A DNA stretch of 5,573 bases from Candidatus Woesebacteria bacterium RIFCSPHIGHO2_01_FULL_44_10 (GTDB taxonomy: Bacteria; Patescibacteriota; Microgenomatia; UBA8517), in assembly GCA_001792465.1 (NCBI GenBank), contig MGGO01000023.1:1-5573 (forward strand), read 5' to 3'. The translations under genes were made by a program, and so were the position numbers. Of this stretch, positions 1-5,169 are shown in pieces (within the stretch, counting starts at the first letter, position 1; every line of letters starts with the position of its first letter). The notes beneath the pieces are model-generated. The model did no database searches and had not been told where the DNA came from. It saw only the letters and a list, made by a program, of their open reading frames with translations.

Positions 1-1
1 C

Positions 2-400
2 CATGATGGGAACCTGGTAGTGAACAGTGACATTACCATCTCGGGAAGCCAGAAAGTCATCGTTTTTGTCAATGGGAAATTAAACATCAATGCCAACATC
101 ACACTAGCTAATCCCGGAGATGACTTTCTTATTTTTATTACCACCGGAGATATCACAGTCGACCCCGCAGTTACCAATTTAGCAGGACTTTACCTTACTG
201 ATGACAGGTTTAACTCCGGAGTGAGCGATCAACAACTTACTGTCGTAGGCTCAGTCACTGCCTGGGGCGGAATGATACTCTCTCGGGAAATATCAGGTGG
301 TGAAGCTTCAGAAATTTTCGAATTTTCCCCCGGCCTCATCATGGCCTTCCCCCAGGCCCTGATGCGGGAAAGAATCACCTGGAAAGAAGTAGCACCGTGA
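2..400 (+). CDS. C-terminal part of a predicted secreted, beta-rich surface protein (partial at left edge)
   Basis: The reading frame is open to the window edge, so only the last 132 codons are seen; the GTG at 20 lies inside this open frame and is probably not the start. The segment is rich in short alternating hydrophobic strands separated by Gly/Asn/Asp turns (for example DITISG, VIVFVNGKLNI, FLIFITTGDITV). This suggests a parallel beta-solenoid or a bactofilin/PilX-like beta fold. The end, with F-x-F-S-P-G-L-I, a proline-bearing helix and a final W-K-E-V-A-P, resembles the conserved tail of large CPR cell-surface proteins as I remember them. There is no membrane anchor or sorting signal in the visible C-terminus, so any export signal must lie upstream. 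It stops with TGA at 398-400, 25 bp before the next gene. Function is unknown; surface or pilus-associated is inference. Confidence 0.7.
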   Translation, partial: HDGNLVVNSDITISGSQKVIVFVNGKLNINANITLANPGDDFLIFITTGDITVDPAVTNLAGLYLTDDRFNSGVSDQQLTVVGSVTAWGGMILSREISGGEASEIFEFSPGLIMAFPQALMRERITWKEVAP

Positions 401-412
401 TTGATCACCGTG
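393..412. repeat. 7-bp direct repeat plus small dyad in front of coiled-coil gene A
   Basis: CACCGTG occurs at 393-399 and again at 406-412, a 13-bp period. Between them GTGAT (397-401) and ATCAC (404-408) form a dyad with a 2-bp centre. The block covers the end of the surface-protein gene and touches the extended -10 element at 411. It sits where a repressor or activator site would be expected, but it is short enough to be chance. Confidence 0.25.
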
Positions 413-419
413 TTATGAT
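411..419 (+). promoter_or_regulatory. Extended -10 promoter, predicted leaderless start for coiled-coil gene A
   Basis: TG-T-TATGAT: the extended -10 TG is at 411-412 and the hexamer at 414-419 matches TATAAT at 5 of 6 positions. Exactly 6 nt separate the hexamer from the ATG at 426, so the expected +1 is the A of the start codon. No -35-like hexamer lies 16-18 bp upstream, which fits an extended -10 promoter. There is no Shine-Dalgarno sequence and no room for one. The same geometry recurs at 2504-2512 and, on the minus strand, at 2479-2487. Confidence 0.55.
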
Positions 420-425
420 AAATTC

Positions 426-749
426 ATGGCAGCAAAACAATTAACAAAGAAAGACATTCTAGACACTATTAAGCAAGCGGGGCTGGTAACGGAGAAAACG
501 GCGAAAGACATAGTGACTGGAATCGTGATGGATGCCTCAGAAGCAATTTTAAACGGTGTTCAGAGAATGTTTGACGAGCAAAACAAAATTAACGATGCCA
601 AGTTTGCCACCAAAGAAGATCTTCAAAGAGAAATCGGTTGGGTGAGAGATGATATCAAAGGGTTACATGCCGAGTTGTCAGCTAAACCATCACGAGAAGA
701 ACTCAATCGATTAGAAGCAAGGGTTAATCGCTATCATCCTCTCAATTAA
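426..749 (+). CDS. Small coiled-coil protein A (107 aa), paralogue of the gene at 2519
   Basis: I do not recognise a named family. The protein is soluble, charged and mainly helical, with no signal peptide or membrane segment. An N-terminal helix region (residues 6-35, starting LTKKDILDTI) precedes a core at 36-54 (D-A-S-E-A-I-L-N-G-V-Q-R-M-F-D). Then come an F-A-T-K-E-D-L stretch and heptad-like helix to about residue 100, and a terminal R-V-N-R-Y-H-P-L-N. The core and the Y-H-P-[LV]-N ending are shared with the 89-residue protein at 2519; 12 of 19 core residues are identical. ATG 426 was chosen because an extended -10 ends 6 nt before it. Its last 8 bp overlap the end of the convergent ABC gene. 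An oligomeric scaffold or small regulator is possible, but that is inference only. Confidence 0.8.
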   Translation: MAAKQLTKKDILDTIKQAGLVTEKTAKDIVTGIVMDASEAILNGVQRMFDEQNKINDAKFATKEDLQREIGWVRDDIKGLHAELSAKPSREELNRLEARVNRYHPLN

Positions 750-2472
750 TATCCGTCTGCAGATCCCAGAAGTGGCGGTACTTGCCGTTCTTAATGCGCA
801 ACAATTCGGTGTGGCTGCCGGTTTCGACAATTCTTCCATTTTCCATCACCACAATTTTGTCGGTCCGCGAGACAGTACTCAGGCGGTGGGCAATAATAAT
901 GGTGGTTTTGGCTTCCCGGGCTTTCCAAAAAGCAGCCTGGATGAGTCTTTCGGACTCAGAGTCCAACTGACTCGTCGCCTCGTCAAAAATAATGATCTCC
1001 GGGTCAGACAAAATCATCCTGGCAATGGCGACTCTTTGCTTTTGGCCACCGGAGAGCTTGATCCCACGTTCCCCAACTTGAGTTTCGTATTTTTTGGGCA
1101 ACCCCACGATAAAGTCGTGAATGTTGGCCAATTTGGCTGCTGCTATTATTTCTTTTTTGCCGGCCTTCTCCTTACCATATGCAATGTTATAACCGATAGT
1201 GTTGTTAAAAAGGATCGGTTCCTGAGGAACAACTCCCATAAAACTGCGCAAATCAGATTTGGTGAAGTTTTTGATGTTCACACCGTCAATGGCAATTTTG
1301 CCCTCGTCAACGTCAAAAAAGCGCATCAAAAGCTTGACCATGGTTGTCTTGCCGGCACCGCTGCTGCCCACAAAAGCTACCGATTGGCCCTGCCGAACCC
1401 TAAGATTGATGTTTTTGACGGCTTCTTTCTCATCTTTCTCATATTTGAAGCTGACATCAGCAAACTCAATTTCTCCGGCCACCGATTCAAGCTTGACAGG
1501 ATTTTTCGGGTCTTGAATTAAAATCTTATACCCAAGTATCTTTAAGTATTTTTCAATATCGGCATAATCCTTAGCAATATCCCGAATACCCCAAACCAAA
1601 TCAAAAAGCCTGGGATAAAAAGAAGTGATAAACCCAATAATTAATACAAACTCACCAACAGTTAACTTCAAATTCGTAGCTAGATTTAAGGTAATTAACA
1701 TTATTAAAAAGATACTGATATTCATAATCAACGCCGTGCTCACGTCAAAAATTCTATAAGTATGAGCAAATTTCCAAAGCATATGTTTCCAGTCTTCAAA
1801 CTTTTTAGACAAATTCCGCAATTCCCAATCTTCTTTTGAAAAAAGTTTGACTGTTTCAAAACCAATAATGTTGTCTGTAATCACGCCAGAGATATTGTCC
1901 TCCTCTTCAAGAAAACGCTTTCTGGCCCGAAAGTTTATCCCCACTGTCACTCTTGAGATTGGCAGGCTGATCGCGAAAGAAAGCACTACGAAAGCCGCAA
2001 TTTTCCAGTCAATACCACTGAAGAAATAAACCATCACTAACATCCCAACAAAAATATCTAAAATCCGAAAGTGAATAACATGAAATAGACCAAAGAAAGC
2101 ACCGTCGCCTCTTTTAATTGCGCTGATAAGAGAACCTGTGCTTTTAGAAGAATGAAAGGCAAAGTCTAAATCATGTAATCTTTTGAAAACTTTGGTCCTG
2201 GCTTCAGCGGCCGCATCGACCAAAATAACATCACCTAAATAATGAGCTATCGTATACAAAGAAGTCGTTAAAAGCCTGGCTAAAATATAAAAAATCAAAA
2301 TGCGGAAAAGTACAGGGTAATCAAGTTGGGGAATAGCGTCCACAAAAAGCTTATAAAAATATGGGGATAAACTCCCCACAATTGATGCCGCAGAAACCAC
2401 AGTCAACATTAAAATAAAAACAAATTTCTTTCCAATCAAAAAACTGTAAAACACTCGTAGAATTTTCAGCAT
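742..2472 (-). CDS. ABC exporter half-transporter (fused membrane and ATPase domains)
   Basis: This is a complete 576-residue type IV (ABCB/MsbA-like) exporter subunit that should work as a dimer in the cytoplasmic membrane, using ATP to expel a substrate. Six hydrophobic segments lie near residues 14-38, 55-80, 131-152, 155-177, 243-267 and 270-293. The nucleotide-binding domain follows from about 335: A-loop Tyr344, Walker A G-S-S-G-A-G-K-T-T at 369-377, Q-loop Gln417, signature LSGGQ at 473-477, Walker B ending in Asp497 with catalytic Glu498, D-loop SQLD at 501-504 (usually SALD) and H-loop His529. All catalytic residues are present. The stretch G-V-V-P-Q-E-P-I-L-F-N-N-T-I, then N-I-A-Y-G, and the W-x-L-Q end, resemble the Atm1/HMT1 (ABCB7) branch. 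The substrate cannot be told: lipid, peptide, glutathione-type conjugate or drug are all possible. It is encoded alone, convergent with coiled-coil gene A and divergent from coiled-coil gene B. Confidence 0.95.
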   Translation of the reverse strand: MLKILRVFYSFLIGKKFVFILMLTVVSAASIVGSLSPYFYKLFVDAIPQLDYPVLFRILIFYILARLLTTSLYTIAHYLGDVILVDAAAEARTKVFKRLHDLDFAFHSSKSTGSLISAIKRGDGAFFGLFHVIHFRILDIFVGMLVMVYFFSGIDWKIAAFVVLSFAISLPISRVTVGINFRARKRFLEEEDNISGVITDNIIGFETVKLFSKEDWELRNLSKKFEDWKHMLWKFAHTYRIFDVSTALIMNISIFLIMLITLNLATNLKLTVGEFVLIIGFITSFYPRLFDLVWGIRDIAKDYADIEKYLKILGYKILIQDPKNPVKLESVAGEIEFADVSFKYEKDEKEAVKNINLRVRQGQSVAFVGSSGAGKTTMVKLLMRFFDVDEGKIAIDGVNIKNFTKSDLRSFMGVVPQEPILFNNTIGYNIAYGKEKAGKKEIIAAAKLANIHDFIVGLPKKYETQVGERGIKLSGGQKQRVAIARMILSDPEIIIFDEATSQLDSESERLIQAAFWKAREAKTTIIIAHRLSTVSRTDKIVVMENGRIVETGSHTELLRIKNGKYRHFWDLQTDIN

Positions 2473-2478
2473 GATTTC

Positions 2479-2487
2479 AGTCTAACA
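2479..2487 (-). promoter_or_regulatory. Candidate extended -10 promoter, leaderless start for the ABC gene
   Basis: Read on the minus strand the sequence is TG-T-TAGACT, with TGT at 2487-2485 and the hexamer at 2484-2479. It matches TATAAT at 4 of 6 positions and fits TANNNT. Six bases (2478-2473) separate it from the ATG at 2472, so +1 is predicted on the start codon. It is the weakest of the three matching elements, but its position is identical to the others. No Shine-Dalgarno sequence is present. Confidence 0.4.
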
Positions 2488-2503
2488 TTTCTCTTGACTC
2501 GGA

Positions 2504-2512
2504 TGCTATTAT
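2504..2512 (+). promoter_or_regulatory. Extended -10 promoter, predicted leaderless start for coiled-coil gene B and its operon
   Basis: TG-C-TATTAT: TG is at 2504-2505 and the hexamer at 2507-2512 matches TATAAT at 5 of 6 positions. Six bases follow before the ATG at 2519, placing +1 on the A of the start codon. TTGACT at 2494-2499 looks like a -35 but is only 7 bp from the -10, too close for normal use; a TTGA stands at the same offset in front of gene A. This promoter could drive gene B, delta-prime, tRNA-Arg and argS. Confidence 0.55.
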
Positions 2513-2518
2513 GTATGT

Positions 2519-2788
2519 ATGACCAAGCCCAGTTATGACAAACCAGCCTCGGAAGGATATGTTTTTGATTCTGTTTCCCAAGCGTCTGACGCCATTCTTC
2601 AGGGAGTGCAGAAAATGTTTGATCAGCATGACAAAAGATTTGATCAGCAAGATAAAAAACTGGATAAAATAATTAAAGGTCTTGAAGTTTTAAGGCGGGA
2701 CAATCAAGATTTACGGAAAGATATGGTCACCCGGGTGGAATTTGAAAGGTTAAAAGACAGAGTTGACCAATACCACCCCGTGAACTAA
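2519..2788 (+). CDS. Small coiled-coil protein B (89 aa), paralogue of the gene at 426
   Basis: No named family is recognised. Residues 21-39 (Q-A-S-D-A-I-L-Q-G-V-Q-K-M-F-D) match the core of protein A. They lead into clear heptads with a hydrophobic residue every seven positions (Phe34, Phe41, Leu48, Leu55, then Asn62 and Met69), the signature of a coiled coil. The C-terminus R-V-D-Q-Y-H-P-V-N matches that of protein A. It lacks A's longer N-terminal helix and the F-A-T-K-E-D-L section. No signal peptide or membrane segment is seen. ATG 2519 is preferred because of the extended -10 six bases upstream. It ends 9 bp before the delta-prime gene and is probably the first gene of that operon. A role in oligomerisation or as a small scaffold is inference. 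Confidence 0.8.
   Translation: MTKPSYDKPASEGYVFDSVSQASDAILQGVQKMFDQHDKRFDQQDKKLDKIIKGLEVLRRDNQDLRKDMVTRVEFERLKDRVDQYHPVN
2618..2659 (+). repeat. Two-copy 21-bp tandem repeat encoding a coiled-coil heptad
   Basis: Units at 2618-2638 and 2639-2659 both begin TTTGATCAGCA and agree at 18 of 21 positions. Each encodes one heptad (F-D-Q-H-D-K-R, then F-D-Q-Q-D-K-K). This looks like recent in-frame duplication of one heptad, a simple way for this family to change coiled-coil length. Confidence 0.7.
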
Positions 2789-2797
2789 GCTTCAGGC

Positions 2798-3415
2798 ATG
2801 CACGCGTATCTCATTACAGGGCGAGACAAGAACGAGATCAACAAGTCAATAAGTCGATTAGTCAATAAACTCAAGGCTAAACGGTTGGATTTTGAGGTTG
2901 CTAAAATTGCCGACGTTAGAGATCTTGGGCGCTTTACTAACTTAGCTTTATCTGAAAAAACAGCCGTTGTTATTAAAAGCTTAGAGGAAGCTTCAGAGGA
3001 AGCGCAAAATGCTTTTCTAAAAGCTTTGGAAGAACCACAAAGGAACTTGGTCTATATCGTCACCGCCAAAGATACGGATTTGTTGTTACCCACTATCGCA
3101 TCACGCTGTAGCGTGATCCAAACACCAAGCACTAAGCACCAAATCCTAAATAAATCACAAATTCAAATAAACAAATTTCTAAATGCTTCGGTGGGAGAGA
3201 AGTTAGAAATTGTTTCCAAAATTACCAAGAGGGAAGAAGCGGTGGAATTTTTGACAAGTTTAATTTTAAACACCCAGCCACAGCTTACTAAAAACCCAAA
3301 CCTGGCTTACTTGCTTGAGTCAGCCAGTCAGGCGCTGGCAGCCATCAATGCCAACGGCAATGTCAGCCTCCAGTTGACTAATTTTGTGATAAACTACAAG
3401 AAAGGGCGCCCGTAG
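2798..3415 (+). CDS. holB: Minimal DNA polymerase III delta-prime subunit (clamp loader)
   Basis: Delta-prime is the non-ATPase stator of the clamp loader that places the sliding clamp on DNA, working with DnaX and delta. The N-terminus begins H-A-Y-L-I-T-G like HolB/DnaX, but the P-loop Lys-Thr is gone (R-D-K-N-E-I-N-K-S follows). The diagnostic block at 66-104 is intact: A-Q-N-A-F-L-K-A-L-E-E-P, then L-P-T-I-A-S-R-C. The SRC at 102-104 is the arginine-finger motif of delta-prime and DnaX. Walker B acids and the four-cysteine zinc site are absent. At 205 residues it is much shorter than typical HolB (about 330), keeping essentially the AAA+ core and a short helical tail. It starts 9 bp after coiled-coil gene B with no clear ribosome site; TAAGCT at 2786-2791 also stands 6 nt before the ATG. 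Its TAG stop (3413-3415) lies inside the tRNA gene. Confidence 0.85.
   Translation: MHAYLITGRDKNEINKSISRLVNKLKAKRLDFEVAKIADVRDLGRFTNLALSEKTAVVIKSLEEASEEAQNAFLKALEEPQRNLVYIVTAKDTDLLLPTIASRCSVIQTPSTKHQILNKSQIQINKFLNASVGEKLEIVSKITKREEAVEFLTSLILNTQPQLTKNPNLAYLLESASQALAAINANGNVSLQLTNFVINYKKGRP
3100..3117. repeat. Inverted repeat over the SRC-motif codons of delta-prime
   Basis: ATCACGCT (3100-3107) and AGCGTGAT (3110-3117) are perfect 8-bp arms with a 2-bp centre. As RNA it would fold as a 7-bp stem with a UGUA loop. The block encodes I-A-S-R-C-S-V-I, so coding constraint explains part of it. There is no U-tract, so it is not a terminator. Confidence 0.5.
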
Positions 3416-3477
3416 CTTAATGGATAGAGTATTGGTTTCCGGAACCAGCGATGCGGGTTCGATTCCCGCCGGGCGTA
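3406..3477 (+). tRNA. tRNA-Arg, anticodon CCG (reads CGG)
   Basis: A complete 72-nt cloverleaf can be drawn. The acceptor stem is 3406-3412 with 3470-3476 (ending in a G1-U72 wobble), followed by U8-A9. The D-stem is GCTT (3415-3418) with GAGT (3427-3430). The anticodon stem is 3432-3436 with 3444-3448, around a 7-nt loop with CCG at 3439-3441. A 4-nt variable loop follows, and the T-arm is GCGGG-TTCGATT-CCCGC (3453-3469). The discriminator is A3477. The A after GG in the D-loop (position 20) and A73 are known arginine identity elements. No CCA is encoded, so it must be added enzymatically. The first 10 nt overlap the end of the delta-prime gene, and only one base separates the discriminator from the argS ATG. 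It is probably cotranscribed with its own synthetase. Confidence 0.95.
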
Positions 3478-3478
3478 C

Positions 3479-5152
3479 ATGACAAAAGACAAAATTATTA
3501 AGGCAATTCAGAAAGCAACAGAAGAAAAAGATATTCATTTAGAGTCTCCGGAAATTGCTGAGCACGGGGATTACAGCACGAATGTGGCTATGCAGATAGC
3601 CGGGAACAAAAATCCGCGGGAATTGGCCGAGAAAATTGCCAAGACCATGAGGCTAGACCGGGACTTGAGCGTGGTGGTTAACAAGATTGAAGTGGCCGGG
3701 TCCGCCGAAGGCGAGACAAGCCGGGCCTTTATTAACTTCTGGTTAAAAGAAGAGTTTTTGGTGGGCGAATTAAGTGACGTCAACCACACTTATGGTAAGA
3801 CCAGTAGTTTCAAAGGTAAAAAAGTGATGTTTGAATACGGTGACGCAAACACTCATAAATTACCTCATATCGGGCATCTGTTTTCTTACATTTACGGTGA
3901 GGCCATGATCAGAATAATGGAAGCGGCGGGCTGGGAAGTATATCGTGCCAGTTACCAAGGGGATATTGGTCCGCATGTAGCCAAGTGTCTCTGGGCTTTT
4001 GAAAAAAACAAACCTCAGGTACCTGAAAGCTTGGCAGACAAAGCTCAACTTCTACAAAAAATGTATCAGGAAGGAAGCAAAGCCTACGACGAAAATGAAA
4101 AAGTAAAGGAAGAGGTCAACAAAATTAACAAATTAGTCTATGAGGGTAGCAATAAATATTACGATCTTTGGAAACAAACCCGCCAGTGGAGTATAGATTA
4201 TTACAAACAATTCGAGAAACGGTTGGGAATTAATTATGACAGATATTACTTTGAATCTGAGGTTCATGAAAAAGGTCGCGAGATTGTTGAAGCAAACGTT
4301 GGAAAAATATTCAAAAAAAGCGAGGGTGCAATAATTTTTGAAGGTAGTAAATATGACCTTCACGACCGAGTTTTTGTAACAAGCGCAGGCACTCCAATGT
4401 ATGAGGCTAAAGACATGTACCTTCAGGAATTGAAATTTAGCCAATGGCCGGCGGACCTTCTTATCATTTCAACCGCACATGAACAAAACGAATATTTCAA
4501 AGTTATCTTCAAAGCTCTTGAAATGCTTCACCCAAAATACACGGGCAAATTAAAACACATTGGCTTTGGTATGGTGAACTTAAAGAGTGGGAAGATGAGT
4601 TCCCGAACCGGAAATATCATCGGCGGAATTGAGCTCGTGGATATCGTAGTTGAAAGAGTCAAAAAATTCAACCAAGACAAAAAAACTGCTGAGGCGGTAG
4701 GGATCGGAGCGGTCAAATATTCCTTTTTGAAAAATAATCCGTTGCAGGACACTAAATTTGATCTTGAAGAGTCAATTGCCGCTGAAGGAAATAGCGGGCC
4801 GTATATCCAATACACCTACGCAAGAACTCAGAGTGTTTTACACAAAGCCGGCAAACAGACAAGTGGAAAAACCGAAAACCAAAAACCAAATTCTGAAGAA
4901 CTGGCGGTTTTAAGAACCTTGCCCAAGTTTCCCGAGATTGTGGCAGCTGCAGCGGAAAATTACGCTCCAAATCTGGTTTGCAACTATCTATATGACCTGG
5001 CAAGCAAATTCAATACTTTCTACAACAAGCACCGCATTATACACTCCGGGAGTGTAAGTTCAAACTTCAGGCTTGCGTTGACCGCAGCTACAGGACAGGT
5101 TCTAGCCAACGGCCTTAAACTTCTGGGTATTCAAGCTCCGGAGAAAATGTAG
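3479..5152 (+). CDS. argS: Arginyl-tRNA synthetase
   Basis: This class I synthetase charges tRNA-Arg with arginine in the cytoplasm; ArgRS normally needs bound tRNA for amino-acid activation. It is complete at 557 residues, normal for the family. The N-terminal tRNA-binding domain carries G-D-Y-S-T-N at 30-35. The Rossmann catalytic core has the HIGH motif intact at 130-133, inside K-L-P-H-I-G-H-L-F; the usual Arg after HxGHL is Phe here. The conserved [11 protein letters not shown] follows at 159-169. The second signature is K-M-S-S-R at 372-376, a recognisable KMSKS where some ArgRS have lost it. The C-terminal DALR anticodon-binding domain starts near 440. ATG 3479 is the earliest start: TAG at 3425-3427 closes the frame and no ATG/GTG/TTG lies between. 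No ribosome-binding site is possible outside the tRNA. Three of its first four Arg codons (residues 47, 61, 82) are CGG, read by the tRNA next door. Confidence 0.97.
   Translation: MTKDKIIKAIQKATEEKDIHLESPEIAEHGDYSTNVAMQIAGNKNPRELAEKIAKTMRLDRDLSVVVNKIEVAGSAEGETSRAFINFWLKEEFLVGELSDVNHTYGKTSSFKGKKVMFEYGDANTHKLPHIGHLFSYIYGEAMIRIMEAAGWEVYRASYQGDIGPHVAKCLWAFEKNKPQVPESLADKAQLLQKMYQEGSKAYDENEKVKEEVNKINKLVYEGSNKYYDLWKQTRQWSIDYYKQFEKRLGINYDRYYFESEVHEKGREIVEANVGKIFKKSEGAIIFEGSKYDLHDRVFVTSAGTPMYEAKDMYLQELKFSQWPADLLIISTAHEQNEYFKVIFKALEMLHPKYTGKLKHIGFGMVNLKSGKMSSRTGNIIGGIELVDIVVERVKKFNQDKKTAEAVGIGAVKYSFLKNNPLQDTKFDLEESIAAEGNSGPYIQYTYARTQSVLHKAGKQTSGKTENQKPNSEELAVLRTLPKFPEIVAAAAENYAPNLVCNYLYDLASKFNTFYNKHRIIHSGSVSSNFRLALTAATGQVLANGLKLLGIQAPEKM
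5040..5056. repeat. 17-bp palindrome near the 3' end of argS
   Basis: TACACTCC (5040-5047) and GGAGTGTA (5049-5056) are perfect 8-bp arms around one central G. As RNA this gives a 7-bp stem with a 3-nt loop. It encodes I-H-S-G-S-V in a poorly conserved loop of the DALR domain. No U-run follows, so it is not an intrinsic terminator. It could be a protein-binding site or an RNA-processing hairpin upstream of the topoisomerase gene, or chance. Confidence 0.45.
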
Positions 5153-5158
5153 TAAAAT
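5153..5158 (+). promoter_or_regulatory. Possible -10 element for the gyrB/parE gene
   Basis: TAAAAT begins right after the argS stop codon, in a 17-bp AT-only-like gap (5153-5169). It would place +1 near 5165, a leader of about 5 nt. Alternatives in the same gap (TATATA 5158-5163, TATAAG 5160-5165) cannot be excluded, and low sequence complexity makes any match weak. There is no clear -35 and no Shine-Dalgarno sequence before ATG 5170. Confidence 0.25.
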
Positions 5159-5169
5159 ATATAAGAATA

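Noticed and set aside
20..400. GTG at position 20 as the start of a 126-aa protein
   Set aside because: The same frame is open to the left edge with sequence of the same beta-rich style, so it is an internal codon of a truncated larger gene.
772..1521. 249-aa plus-strand open frame opposite the ABC ATPase domain
   Set aside because: It is antisense to strongly conserved NBD motifs, with low-complexity composition and no recognisable motif. The ABC protein on the minus strand explains the sequence.
2494..2512. TTGACT plus TATTAT as a classical -35/-10 pair
   Set aside because: Only 7 bp separate them, far short of 16-18 bp. The extended -10 reading is preferred.
3374..3395. Possible tRNA promoter: TTGACT at 3374-3379 and TGA-TAAACT at 3387-3395
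   Set aside because: The spacer is only 10 bp and the hexamer matches TATAAT at 4 of 6 positions. An internal promoter for the tRNA is plausible but not supported well enough to list.
3320..3538. 72-aa open frame on the minus strand containing R-P-A-G-I-E-P-A-S-L-V-P-E
   Set aside because: It is the antisense reading of the tRNA-Arg; the G-I-E-P-x-S type peptide is a classic false gene from tRNA antisense strands.
4133..4444. 103-aa minus-strand open frame within argS
   Set aside because: It is a shadow of a well-conserved argS reading frame with no start signal and no motifs; the same applies to the other minus-strand frames in argS.
4589..4604. GGGAA/TTCCC inverted repeat over the KMSSR codons of argS
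   Set aside because: A 5-bp stem with a 6-nt loop is expected by chance and is constrained by conserved codons.
5136..5143. CTCCGGAG palindrome before the argS stop, as a terminator
   Set aside because: It is self-complementary with no loop, and an A-rich rather than U-run context follows; not an intrinsic terminator.
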